A DNA stretch of 33,276 bases from an uncultured Planctomycetaceae bacterium (lineage in GTDB: Bacteria > Planctomycetota > Planctomycetia > Pirellulales > Pirellulaceae): assembly GCA_903927685.1 (NCBI GenBank), contig CAIYOB010001383.1, positions 1 to 33,276 on the forward strand, in the 5' to 3' direction. Below, piece after piece: positions 17,751-26,614 of the stretch. A program made the position numbers and the translations under genes. The notes below the pieces were generated by a model that saw only the letters and a program-made list of their open reading frames with translations, was not told the DNA's origin and searched no databases. Each line of letters opens with the position of its first letter. Within the stretch, counting starts at the first letter, position 1.

Positions 17751-20023
17751 GGTTGGCTCCCCTTGGATGGCTTCGGCGAGAGTTGCAGGTCCCAGACTCG
17801 GAACGACTTCAGTTTGGCGGCCGCTCCCTGGGCGTGCAGGGCGAGCGTGTCGCTGTCCGCCCGACTGGGGTAGGTGCGGAGTGTCAGGCATTGGCGGCCG
17901 TTGGCGAAGACTTCGACCAGACTGTGGTCGACGAACACGCGCAGACGCAACGGTTCGCCTTCCGGAAGCAGGAGCGGGCCGGTTTCCGGCGGGCGCGCCT
18001 GTACGTCCTCACGCAGCGAGGCACGGCTGGTGTCCACCGCCAGCACACACGGACGCTGCCGGCCAAACTGGCCGAACCAATTCTGCTCCGTCTGGAAGAA
18101 GACGCGTATGTCGGTCCGCTCCGCGCCGTCGGGGGACCGCAACACGCTCAGGCAGATTTCGCGGGCCGCACCGGGATCGAACTCCGCCTCGATCTCAATC
18201 GCCTTTCCTCCCGGCGTGTCGAGGACAACCTCGGTGTTGGCTGGCAGCTCTCGGGCGGCGGCCGAACGGGGTTCGCTGCGGAGAGCTTCGACCTCCGTGG
18301 CGGGGCGGATCCCGAGCGTGCCGTCCGCTTCCAGCGATAGCACGCGGGGCAGCGTCAGCACGTCCGACCAGTCCGGCGAGGGCTTGCCCTCCTTCACGTT
18401 GAAAAAGGCGATGCAACGGCCTTGCGCGTCGAGGAAGGCGGCGGGCGCGTGCAGGCTGCCGACGCCAATCGGTCCGTAGTTGAACCGCCCGTGCCGATGG
18501 ATCTGGAAGCGGTCGCGTGCACGGTCGTAGTCGCCGAGATAGTACTGGGCACCACGCCGGTGGCTGGCGAACAACAAGAGGTGTTTCGTGCCGAGTGGCA
18601 GCAGGTACGGCACCGCGCCGTCCTCACCGCGATCGGTGAAAAAGCCGTCCTCGACAAACACCCCGCGATACTCCCACTGGACAAGGTCTTTCGAGAAGAA
18701 GAGGTGCTCCGCCAGGCGGCAGTCAGTCACAAGGCTCCCGTCCTTGTACGTGCCGGAAAGCGACCAGTAGCCACGCTCGTCTTTCCAGAGGCACGGATCG
18801 TAGATGCGATAGGGGCTGCCATCCGGCGCGGTGTGAACCACCGGAATGACCGGATTGGCAGGGTGCTTTTCCCAGTTGAGCAGCAGCGGGTCGCGGGCCG
18901 TGGCGATCGCATTGCCACTGCCTGTGCCGTGGTACAGGGCAATCACCCGCTGTGGCTCAACCAGCGTGTTGCCGCTGAAACAATTCCCCTCCGTGTCCGG
19001 GCGCAGCGCCACGGGCAGGTCTTGCCAGTTCACCAAGTCCTTGCTGCACGCGTGACCCCACAGCAGCGGTCCACCGCCCGGCGCGACCCACTGGTAGAAC
19101 AGGTGATAATGGTCCTGCCAGAAGCACGGCCCGTTCGGGTCGTTCATCATTCCTCCCGGTGGCGCGAAGTGGTACGTGGGTCGATACGGGTCGGCAGCCA
19201 GACGTTCGCGGGCGGCCCGCTGGGCACGGACTTCCGGATCGTTCTCCAGCGCCGCCAATTGCGCCTCGAGCGCGGTCGGATACGCCGCACGCGAAGGCAG
19301 CTTCGCAGGTGTAATGAGGTAATCGTCCTGGCCGTCGAGATGCAGCTTGCCATCCCGGATGACGGCGCCGTTGCGCAGCACGGCTGGGCCGAAAAAGCCC
19401 ATCTCGTCGCGCGGCGTGCCGTCCTCAAACGTCCAGCGAGCCAACGGCTTGACCGGCGTCTCGCCGCCCGGACGCAACTGCCCGATCTGCTCCGCGCTCA
19501 GGGCCTCCGCGTAGAGCTGCGTCTCTTCGATGACACCCGCGAAGTGGCCGGTGGGAGGCACGCCTGCCGCGTGGCAATGGCGCGAGCCCATCGTAACACG
19601 CAGACCGTCGCCGTACTCCCGGAGGGGCCGTTGATACCCGGCAAACGCTCGGCCGTTGCGAACCAGGGTGACGTGGTTTCCCTGCCACGCGACTGCGACC
19701 TGAATCATGACGCCCGGCGCGACGTCCTCCGTCGGCCATTGGTCCTGGGCGGTTTCGGTCCGTTGGTGCAGATGGCTTCCGGCCATCCACACGCCCGACC
19801 GCACCTCGCCCAGCACGATACCGTCGAACTCCCGCAGGTCTTCCAGGCCGAGGACTCCCGCGCCCCGCTGCTGTAGATCCGTTGGCGCGCACCAGACGAC
19901 AAGAGTTCTGTCAGCGATCTTCGTGTCGGCCCCGACCGCTGCCATGCGCGTGTTCACCGCAAGAGCGAGCAAGGCGTATAGGGCAATGCGCGTGCCCCGA
20001 TGTTTCATCCGTTCGTACTTCAT
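17747..20023 (-). CDS. GH32-type exported glycosidase with N-terminal LamG domain
   Basis: 758 residues. A signal peptide (IALYALLALAVNTRMAAVGA) is followed by a LamG-like domain (~40-205, ending FAGVIEETQLYAEALSAEQI), a short second LamG-head-like strand set (LARWTFEDGTPRDEMG ... LHLDGQDDYL), then the five-bladed catalytic propeller starting at MNDPNG (~293) with the nucleophile Asp. FSGNTL matches the family FSGS motif and IYDPCLWK the RDP motif with Arg replaced. The canonical WECPD motif is not seen; GEDGAVPYLLPLG probably carries the acid Glu. The C-terminal beta-sandwich is typical (LRVFVDHSLVEVFANGRQC). Family known for fructan/sucrose hydrolysis, but this divergent form may act on another furanoside. 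ATG 20023 has GAAAGGA six bases upstream; the frame is open to 20101. Coupled to the next gene by ATGA. Confidence 0.83.
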   Translation of the reverse strand: MKYERMKHRGTRIALYALLALAVNTRMAAVGADTKIADRTLVVWCAPTDLQQRGAGVLGLEDLREFDGIVLGEVRSGVWMAGSHLHQRTETAQDQWPTEDVAPGVMIQVAVAWQGNHVTLVRNGRAFAGYQRPLREYGDGLRVTMGSRHCHAAGVPPTGHFAGVIEETQLYAEALSAEQIGQLRPGGETPVKPLARWTFEDGTPRDEMGFFGPAVLRNGAVIRDGKLHLDGQDDYLITPAKLPSRAAYPTALEAQLAALENDPEVRAQRAARERLAADPYRPTYHFAPPGGMMNDPNGPCFWQDHYHLFYQWVAPGGGPLLWGHACSKDLVNWQDLPVALRPDTEGNCFSGNTLVEPQRVIALYHGTGSGNAIATARDPLLLNWEKHPANPVIPVVHTAPDGSPYRIYDPCLWKDERGYWSLSGTYKDGSLVTDCRLAEHLFFSKDLVQWEYRGVFVEDGFFTDRGEDGAVPYLLPLGTKHLLLFASHRRGAQYYLGDYDRARDRFQIHRHGRFNYGPIGVGSLHAPAAFLDAQGRCIAFFNVKEGKPSPDWSDVLTLPRVLSLEADGTLGIRPATEVEALRSEPRSAAARELPANTEVVLDTPGGKAIEIEAEFDPGAAREICLSVLRSPDGAERTDIRVFFQTEQNWFGQFGRQRPCVLAVDTSRASLREDVQARPPETGPLLLPEGEPLRLRVFVDHSLVEVFANGRQCLTLRTYPSRADSDTLALHAQGAAAKLKSFRVWDLQLSPKPSKGSQP

Positions 20024-20115
20024 CGACTGTCCTTTCCACCTCCATCGGTTGACTCGAGCGAGCCGGGCGCAGGCCAAGCAGCCCGACAGGTTCTTACTCA
20101 TGGTTTTGCCGTGGA

Positions 20116-23100
20116 TTAGTTCTCGATGTGGAACATCGCCTGGGCGTCCTCGGCGGATAACGCCGGCAGCTGGGCGTCGGAAGCCGCAGTCGCAGCGTAG
20201 CTCACCAGGCAGTCGAGCAGATAGCCGGCTTCAGGGAAGCCGCGGCGGATGCCGTCGAGCGTCCAGAGGTTGCAGACCAACACGCGGCCTGCGCCCAGTC
20301 GGCACTCGCTGAGCATCGCCCCGTAGGCCAACGCATAGTTGAACCGGGACGCGTCCTCGGTCCACGGAATCAGGCTCATCCCCGCCACGATGGGCTGGAA
20401 GTGTTTGCGGGTCAGCGCGTCGCGGGGCGTGAAGTCGACCATCGGCACACCCGAGCTGAACAGCCGCATGAACTGGAAGCCGCTGACTCCGTCGTGCGGG
20501 AAGTCGCCCAGTGCGGGATGCCGCTCCACCCACTGTACGTCGCAGCGCAGCCATAGCGGCCAGTAAGGCAGCGCGCCCGCTTGGCGCAGGATCCCGCTGG
20601 GGACGCTGAACGAGTGCCCCACCACGCCGGGGCGAGAGACGCTCGACATCGGCTCGTTCCGTTCGAGCAGGATTGCGCTGCCGCCGGCCTGCGTCCAGGC
20701 CAGCAACTCCGGCGTCAGGGTTTTCGCCAGTGCAACTTTCTTGCCCTTGAGGGCATGGCTGCTGCCGGTGTGGTAACGCGTGTCGAGCAACGGTTCGCCG
20801 GTCAGATTCACGACGCCGCTCTGCGGACAATCGCGTTTTTGCGCCGGGAAAACCCAGAACTGCCACTGGTTGCTCTGACGGCAGGCGGCCGAGTTCAGCT
20901 CGACGAAGAACGTGAGTTGCTTCGGCACGACAAAATCAAACGGGCCGCACGTGACCTGACCAAGAAGTGTAATCGTCGCGGGTGCCGCCTGCAGCCGGTC
21001 GATGCGGCCTTCACGGAGCGTCGTCGCGTCTGCGGAGATTTTCCAGGACAGTTCCCCGTTCTCGACCGGAGCGGCGCCGAAGTGAGAGAGCGAGATCTGC
21101 ACCTTCTTCGGTTCGCCGGCCGCCAGCACGCGCTGGTCCGTGTCGGCATCGATCAGCAACACCGATTCACGATTGAACTGCCGGAACCACGCCGGGTCGG
21201 GGAACTTCTCCGGCTGGTACAACATGTCGAGAATGCCGTAGTCGGTAACATCCGTCTCGACCCCACCGGGGATGTCGCTGACGACCCACCAGGCATAGCC
21301 GTCGAGCCGCGGCATCTGGCGGGCGCGCTCGTACACCGACTTGACATACTCGCGATAGCGGGCGATGGAACGTTGGCGAAGTTCCGGATAGCGCGGGAGC
21401 AGGCCGTAACTCTCGATCCGGCGGCGATGCGGCTCCAGCACCCAAGCTTGGGTCATGGCGCCGGTCAGGCGGCTCTCCTTGTCCAGGTCGGGCAGCGGTG
21501 CGATATAGGTGTTGTCAAACTCGTGCCAGACGTGCGGCCGGCTGGCATAGTCGGCCGGCGCGCGGAGCACGCGGTCCACGAGGCGCCCGACGGCAATGTC
21601 CCGGGGCGGGATGTCAAGACCGGCCTCCAGCTCCGCATCTTGCTCGCCGTCCATCCACAAACGGATCCAGCGGCCGTCGTAGGTCAGAGCGACGTGGTTC
21701 CAGCGGTCAGCGACCAGCGCTCGCTGGGACCTCAGGATATTGTCGAAGTAGCGCCCAATGCACAGATGACCATCGCCTTGCTCGCCGTCGAGGGCCAGCA
21801 ACAGCGCCCGTCCCGGCTCGGCCGCACCGCAGGAAAAGAACGTGCCCCAGTCGTTCTTGGCAAACCCCTCCGGCCGTACCCACACCGCGACCGTCAACGC
21901 CTGGCCGCGTGCCGGCAGCGACTGCGGCGCTTGGTCCGCCAGCGATACTCCGGGGGCGAAGACTCGCTGCGACCAGCGGACCGCGGCCTGCAACCGAGCC
22001 GCTGCGCTCCGCGCCGGGCTCGCTTCCGGCAACTCCGCCGCCAGTTGCCGGACAGCCGCTTGATCCAGGGCCCGGTGGAACAACGCCACTTCTTCGATTT
22101 GGCCGCGGAAGACCTGCTGCGGCGAATCGGTACTGGCAGCGCTGCCGTCGGCACGGCCCATGGCAGAGCGGTCCGAAATAAGATCGGTCGGCCACTGGTC
22201 GCCGCCGCCGTCGGAAGCGACGAAGAAATGGTCCGGCTTCAGGGCGCGAAACGTGTCGTGGGCATTGCGGATGTAGGCCTGCTTGACCGGATCGAGATGG
22301 GCGTTAAAGGCCTCGTTGAAGCAACTGAAGGAATACCAGGCAGGGTGGTTTTCGAACTCCCGGATCATCCGCGGCACCTGGGCCTGGAGGATCGCCGCCG
22401 TCCCGGGTTGCATCGGCGTGGCGGCCAGGAACCACTCGCCTTCCGTCTGCAGCAACATGCCGACTTCATCCGCCGCCTCGAAGAATTCGCGCAGCGGCGT
22501 GTGCGCGAGGAAGCGAATGGCGTTAAAGCCGTAGTTCTTCAAATGGCGCAGACGCTCGACGTAGATCGCTTTGTCCGGCGGCGGCGAGCCGTGAATCGGC
22601 TCCAAGCTGTCGTAGCCACAGCCACGCAGAAAGAGCGGCCGGCCGTTGAGCAGCAAGTTCCCCGTATTGGCGTCGGTGACCAGAGTGCGAAACCCCGTGC
22701 GGATCGTCTTGCCATCCCGCGCGCCGGTCGCGTCAAGCAGCGTCACCTCGACGCGGTAGAGGTGCGGGTCCTCGGGCGACCACGGTCGCAATTCCGGAAA
22801 CGCCAGCCGCAATTCGGCCGTGCCGGACATGCTGGAATCGGGGGCGAAAGCCAAAGCCGCTTCGCCCTCGGTCGCCAGCGCGTCATTCGCTTCGAGCACG
22901 CGCACGCGGCAACGCCCCTGCCAGGTTGGACCCGCCTTTGCCCGCCTGGCCGTGACACTTGCGAGAACGCCCTTCAGCCCCGGCTCGGCCCGCAGCCGGA
23001 TGCGGTCGAGCTGCGGATCAGGACGGGCCTCCAGCCGCACGTGACTCGTGATCCCGCCCGACGCCACCAGGAATTGCAGCATGCCGATGTAGGGTGAGTC

Positions 23101-23580
23101 GGCGGGCGTCTTGGAATCCACCAGCACATCCAGCCGCTGCTCGCACCCCAACCGGATCCGCTCAGTGATATCGAACTCCCGGGGCGTGATGAACGAGTCC
23201 ACCCGTCCGACCTGGGCACCATCCAGGAATACCTCACCGCAGTTACAGACGCATTCTAAGCGGAGCCAGACGCGTTCGCCCTGCCACGCGGCGGGCACCG
23301 TCAAGCCACGCCGATACCACGCCTTGCCCTGGTAGTCATGCTTTGCGATGCCCCGGGGCTCGCCGAAGCCCTGTGCCTGCCAATTGCCGGGCACCATGAT
23401 CTGGTCGGGGAATGTCGCCTCCCTCGCGAACCACTGGCCCGCGCTGCCTTCGTCCTGCGGATCCAGTTTGAATTGCCATTGGCCGTCAAGCGACATCTGC
23501 GGTCGCGCCGGCTCGTCGGCCACAAGTGGGCTGCCGTACAGCACCGCGAGCGCCGTCAGTAGAATGCGAGTCGCTGTCAT
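20116..23580 (-). CDS. GH2-type glycosidase with LamG strands inserted in the barrel
   Basis: 1154 residues. Signal MTATRILLTALAVLYGSPLVA; then the GH2 jelly-roll (SLDGQWQFKLDP, VPGNWQAQGFGEP, AWYRRGLTVP, EVFLDGAQVG), immunoglobulin-like domain (RPWSPEDPHLYRVEVTLL) and TIM barrel (GFNAIRFLAHTPLREFFEAADEVGMLL). Acid/base Glu is in CFNEAFN (~423). Instead of the usual short spacing, about 200 residues of LamG-like sequence intervene (~475-670) before the likely nucleophile in HVWHEFDNTYIA (~686). The LamG strands appear in a permuted order: FRGQIEEVALFHRALD comes before LTVAVWVRPEG and DRWNHVALTYDG. The barrel resumes with DGYAWWVVSDIPGG, and a C-terminal amidotransferase-like region ends the protein. 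ATG 23580 has GGAG eight bases upstream. First gene of the six-gene block. Substrate unknown. Confidence 0.82.
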   Translation of the reverse strand: MTATRILLTALAVLYGSPLVADEPARPQMSLDGQWQFKLDPQDEGSAGQWFAREATFPDQIMVPGNWQAQGFGEPRGIAKHDYQGKAWYRRGLTVPAAWQGERVWLRLECVCNCGEVFLDGAQVGRVDSFITPREFDITERIRLGCEQRLDVLVDSKTPADSPYIGMLQFLVASGGITSHVRLEARPDPQLDRIRLRAEPGLKGVLASVTARRAKAGPTWQGRCRVRVLEANDALATEGEAALAFAPDSSMSGTAELRLAFPELRPWSPEDPHLYRVEVTLLDATGARDGKTIRTGFRTLVTDANTGNLLLNGRPLFLRGCGYDSLEPIHGSPPPDKAIYVERLRHLKNYGFNAIRFLAHTPLREFFEAADEVGMLLQTEGEWFLAATPMQPGTAAILQAQVPRMIREFENHPAWYSFSCFNEAFNAHLDPVKQAYIRNAHDTFRALKPDHFFVASDGGGDQWPTDLISDRSAMGRADGSAASTDSPQQVFRGQIEEVALFHRALDQAAVRQLAAELPEASPARSAAARLQAAVRWSQRVFAPGVSLADQAPQSLPARGQALTVAVWVRPEGFAKNDWGTFFSCGAAEPGRALLLALDGEQGDGHLCIGRYFDNILRSQRALVADRWNHVALTYDGRWIRLWMDGEQDAELEAGLDIPPRDIAVGRLVDRVLRAPADYASRPHVWHEFDNTYIAPLPDLDKESRLTGAMTQAWVLEPHRRRIESYGLLPRYPELRQRSIARYREYVKSVYERARQMPRLDGYAWWVVSDIPGGVETDVTDYGILDMLYQPEKFPDPAWFRQFNRESVLLIDADTDQRVLAAGEPKKVQISLSHFGAAPVENGELSWKISADATTLREGRIDRLQAAPATITLLGQVTCGPFDFVVPKQLTFFVELNSAACRQSNQWQFWVFPAQKRDCPQSGVVNLTGEPLLDTRYHTGSSHALKGKKVALAKTLTPELLAWTQAGGSAILLERNEPMSSVSRPGVVGHSFSVPSGILRQAGALPYWPLWLRCDVQWVERHPALGDFPHDGVSGFQFMRLFSSGVPMVDFTPRDALTRKHFQPIVAGMSLIPWTEDASRFNYALAYGAMLSECRLGAGRVLVCNLWTLDGIRRGFPEAGYLLDCLVSYAATAASDAQLPALSAEDAQAMFHIEN

Positions 23581-23645
23581 CGTTGACTCCGCTTCAGGTT
23601 CCAGTGGTGCTTTTCGCTTCGGACGCGGTTCTCTCCCCATATAGG

Positions 23646-23831
23646 CTAGTCACGAAAGCAACGCAGCAACTCCTCATGATCGGCGACGGTGGCTTCGCGC
23701 GTCCGCTTCGTCCGCCGCTCAAGCTGCTGCTGCAAGCCGGCCAGCCACAGCTCCAGTTCCGACCGTAGCGACTTCCACAACCACTCGTTCCGGACAAATC
23801 CTGGAACGACGCCGAAACTGTCCCACCTATC
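23646..23831 (-). other. Open frame remnant, helical, unidentified
   Basis: A frame open on the - strand reads NDRWDSFGVVPGFVRNEWLW then a Leu/Glu/Arg-rich helix (ELELWLAGLQQQLERRTKRT) ending HEELLRCFRD at a TAG. No ATG/GTG with a ribosome site is found inside the stretch; the frame extends back into the 3' end of the hydrolase gene at 23830 only with a TTG. I do not recognise it. It could be the tail of a decayed gene, as several neighbours are. Confidence 0.3.
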
Positions 23832-25185
23832 ATTTGTTCTGGTATTCGACCCACTTCGCAACATCTTCAACGACCGCAACCGCCACGTTGCCCGGCGAAG
23901 AGTATTCCTGCGGCGTACTCTTGCCCTGCCCCTCGATGAAAAGGTGGTTCAATTGCGGGTAGGAAATCAGTTTCGCATCAGGCCTTTCCGCCAGGGCATC
24001 CTTCCATTTTGCGAAGTCCTCCATCGTCACTTGGTAGTCCCGCTCCCCGTGCAGCAGGAGGATGGGCGTCCTGATGGTCTTGGCTTCCTTCGCAGGGTCG
24101 TAGCCCCGCAAGTCGAGCCAGTAGGAGGTCGGGGCTCCCAGCGGTGGGTCCTTCGCAGGTGTCGAGGCGGCCAAGTCCGGGGACTTGACTTGGGCAACCT
24201 GTCGTTCAAGCTCCTGGAGCTTTGTCTTTTCGTCCTCCGTCAGTTCACCGTCCAGGGACAAGATGTACTTCGTCTGCTCCAGCACGTGGTCCTCCAACGG
24301 TCTTGACGATCCGGCCAGACAGATATAGCCCGCAATCCCAGCTTCTGCCTTGGCAATTCTCGGAATCAACATGCCGCCGAGGCTGTGGCCCAGGACGAAG
24401 ATGCGATTCGAGTCGATCTTGTTGTGGGTTCGAACCACCTTGACGGCAGCGACGGCATCGTCGATGGTCTCTTCCTTCACCGTGATGCTGCTTTTCATGA
24501 GCGACATCAGGATCGGGTGTTCCTTGGTCCGCTTTTCGTACCGCAGGACGGCAATTCCCCGTGACGACAAACCGTGTGCAAGATCACGGAACGGTTTGTT
24601 GGGGCCGATTGTTTCGTCTCGGTCATTCGGCCCCGAACCGTGGACGAGCACGACAGCCGGAAAGGGGCCGTTCCCCAGTGGCAGCGACAGCGTGCCGGAC
24701 AGACGCATCAGCCCCTCGCCGATGGTCATTTCCTCCTCGGCGAACTTGGCCGGATCGACGTAGTTGGGGCGTTGGTACCGGCCGGATGGAACGAAGAACA
24801 GCCCGCCTATTTCGCCCTTTGTGTTGAAGACGACCTTGGCATCGAGTCTTCCCTGCTCGAATTCGCAGGTGACGTAGACCACCCTGTACTGCTGGATCAT
24901 TTCCGTCCTTATGTCCGTGGCTTGACGCAATGGCCCGTACTGCTTGACAAGCCCACTCCAGATCTCATTCAACTTGGCCGCAGGCAGCACACGCCCCATC
25001 GTTGCGTCAAACGCTTCGACGGCCTTGTCAAACTCGCCCGCTGCTATCTGAGACACGAAGTGCTTTGCCTTCTGCTGATGGTCGTCCGGCTCGTCAGCAA
25101 AGGCGACCGGGCACGACAACACGGCAACGCACAAGCCCGGCACGAGTCGGATCAGGGACCGCAGGACGGGATCTTTCGGCAACAT
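23830..25185 (-). CDS. Exported DUF3887 + alpha/beta hydrolase
   Basis: 451 residues. Signal peptide (LVPGLCVAVLSCPVAFA) followed by a DUF3887-like domain (AKHFVSQIAAGEFDKAVEAF ... LNEIWSGLVKQYGPL ... VTCEFEQGRLDAKVVFN, ~40-125) and a serine hydrolase domain. The nucleophile elbow is GHSLGG, the oxyanion region is VLVHGSGPNDRDE, and the acid and base are likely Asp in LLHGERDYQV and His in QLNHLF. This two-domain layout is widespread among uncharacterised bacterial esterases. An in-frame GTG at 25194 is possible, but ATG 25185 (MLPKDPVLRSL) is preferred; the ribosome site is weak for both. A decayed leader sequence lies directly upstream. Natural ester or peptide substrate unknown. Confidence 0.85.
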   Translation of the reverse strand: MLPKDPVLRSLIRLVPGLCVAVLSCPVAFADEPDDHQQKAKHFVSQIAAGEFDKAVEAFDATMGRVLPAAKLNEIWSGLVKQYGPLRQATDIRTEMIQQYRVVYVTCEFEQGRLDAKVVFNTKGEIGGLFFVPSGRYQRPNYVDPAKFAEEEMTIGEGLMRLSGTLSLPLGNGPFPAVVLVHGSGPNDRDETIGPNKPFRDLAHGLSSRGIAVLRYEKRTKEHPILMSLMKSSITVKEETIDDAVAAVKVVRTHNKIDSNRIFVLGHSLGGMLIPRIAKAEAGIAGYICLAGSSRPLEDHVLEQTKYILSLDGELTEDEKTKLQELERQVAQVKSPDLAASTPAKDPPLGAPTSYWLDLRGYDPAKEAKTIRTPILLLHGERDYQVTMEDFAKWKDALAERPDAKLISYPQLNHLFIEGQGKSTPQEYSSPGNVAVAVVEDVAKWVEYQNK

Positions 25186-25199
25186 GGATACCACTCATT

Positions 25200-25424
25200 T
25201 TGTTGATGTCGATGATGTAGCTGGGCGGTTCGCCCAGGGGACCAGTCCGGTTCCATATTTTGGTCGGACGGTTGTCGGCGGCGGGCTTCGATTCGCCCTC
25301 GGCGGCCAGGAACTGATGAGCGATCAACAGGATGGAAACCGCCAGCCGCGTGTTACGTAACCTGGTTACTCCATGGCAGCACTTGGAAGACGGCCTCGGA
25401 GATGATCTTCACACCTCGGGTCAT
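25200..25424 (-). pseudogene. Decayed secreted-protein leader, frameshifted
   Basis: ATG 25424, preceded by the purine-rich GAGGTGAG just after the neighbour's stop, begins MTRGVKIISEAVFQVLPWSN and meets TAA at 25353-25355 after 23 codons. Shifting frame near that point gives a convincing signal peptide, RNTRLAVSILLIAHQFLAA, then about 30 polar residues (TKIWNRTGPLGEPPSYIIDIN) before the sequence runs into the hydrolase start region. I read this as a broken gene start, or two fused fragments, rather than a functional peptide. No family recognised. Confidence 0.35.
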
Positions 25425-25428
25425 TCGC

Positions 25429-26574
25429 TCACCTCTGCACATCCAGACCGAACTCTCGGCAGTACGTCGTGATTTCTTTGGCAGGACCCTCGGGGGCTTG
25501 GTCGGCAAGGCGGCGACCGGATGGGAAGACCGTTTCCCCTGCCTCCAATTCGTCCAGCTTGGGCTTGATGGCGTCGATTCCTTTCACTGCCGCTGCGGTG
25601 ATTTCCGCATCGGTCTTCAATCGGTTCGTTCCGAGCAGCAAGGAAAAGTACGTGTCGCCGTCCTGCTGCCAGATGTATAACTCCCAGCCCTTCATGGAGG
25701 TCTTGGTGGCGGTGGGCGACGGCTGCGGCACATTCCCCTCCAAGTACCCAACCGATACCAGGAATTCATCCATTCGCTGCGTCGTCTTTTCCTGCCACGG
25801 TGGCCGGTTGAAGAACCCGTGGGGCTGACCTTCGGCCGTGCACAACTCGGCTCGATGCCCCAATTCCTGCGACTTCTGCATGAACTCGTCGCCCATGGCG
25901 GCCAACCGATCAGCGGTCCCGAAGAAGATCAATGTCGGCGGGCTTTCCTTGGTCAAGTGCAAGGTGGGTGAAATGGCTTTGCCCAGGGTTTCATCGTTGT
26001 CGATTCGTTCCATCAACTGCGGGATACCAGTGAACCGCAGCACCGGGTTGAACAAGACCAGGGCATTTGGCTTCGACGAGATTTTGGCGTCCTCATCGGC
26101 CGCATCCAGGCCAGGGGTGAAGGCCGTACAGGCGGCGATGTGACCGCCCGCCGAGCCGCCAGCGGCCACAATTCGGTCAGGATCGACGCCGAGCTTGGCA
26201 GCATTGGCCCGCATCCACCGCACGGCACTCTTGGCATCTTCGACGCACTCCTTGGGTGTCACCCCGTGCCGGGACTTCACCCGGTAATCGGCCCGTGCCG
26301 CCACCATGCCTCGGCGGGCCAAGTGGCTTGCTTGTGGCTCAAACTGCTCCAGCTTGCCGCCAGTCCAACCACCGCCGAAGAAGAACACGACGGCGGGCCG
26401 CTTGTCGCTGTCCTTCCAACCGGGAGGGTGGTGGACGACCAATTCCAGGTCGGCCTGCTTGGTTTTCTTGTAGACGAAGGATTGGGTGACTTGCTGATCC
26501 GCAGCTTGAGCAGAGGCCCAGCCCAGCAGCAGACCGCAAAGAAGCAAGGCCGAAGTCCTGATTGTGATCCGCAT
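25429..26574 (-). CDS. Exported alpha/beta hydrolase (esterase/lipase) with C-terminal extension
   Basis: 381 residues. Sec signal ALLLCGLLLGWASAQA. The hydrolase belongs to the BD-FAE/alpha-beta hydrolase_3 group: oxyanion motif FFFGGGWTGG, nucleophile elbow AAGGSAGGHIA, likely Asp in FFGTADRLAAMG and His in GQPHGFFNRP. After about residue 295 comes an extra ~85-residue module (GWELYIWQQDGDTYFSLLLG, TNRLKTDAEI, then a polar helix) that is not part of the fold; similar sequences occur as small separate lipoprotein domains in my recollection, without known role. ATG 26574 has AAAGGGA close upstream. Carbohydrate ester hydrolysis would fit the exported-enzyme context but is inference. Confidence 0.86.
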   Translation of the reverse strand: MRITIRTSALLLCGLLLGWASAQAADQQVTQSFVYKKTKQADLELVVHHPPGWKDSDKRPAVVFFFGGGWTGGKLEQFEPQASHLARRGMVAARADYRVKSRHGVTPKECVEDAKSAVRWMRANAAKLGVDPDRIVAAGGSAGGHIAACTAFTPGLDAADEDAKISSKPNALVLFNPVLRFTGIPQLMERIDNDETLGKAISPTLHLTKESPPTLIFFGTADRLAAMGDEFMQKSQELGHRAELCTAEGQPHGFFNRPPWQEKTTQRMDEFLVSVGYLEGNVPQPSPTATKTSMKGWELYIWQQDGDTYFSLLLGTNRLKTDAEITAAAVKGIDAIKPKLDELEAGETVFPSGRRLADQAPEGPAKEITTYCREFGLDVQR

Positions 26575-26614
26575 GGTCCATCCCTTTCAGACTCGAAAGA
26601 AGTTGCCGTCCAAG

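Noticed and set aside
18422..19876. + strand open frame opposite the GH32-type gene
   Set aside because: No motifs; MNDPNG and other GH32 blocks are on the - strand.
20581..23097. Long + strand open frame (about 838 codons) opposite the GH2 gene
   Set aside because: Antisense shadow of a GC-rich gene: Arg/Gln/Ala/His-rich, no domain, while the - strand shows clear GH2 motifs.
5672..23580. Classical Bacteroidetes-type PUL
   Set aside because: No SusC/SusD-like, sensor or sulfatase genes are present within or next to the block.
23800..23831. Insertion-sequence end near GGTGGGACAG
   Set aside because: The motif looks like some IS termini, but no second end, target duplication or transposase was found in the window.
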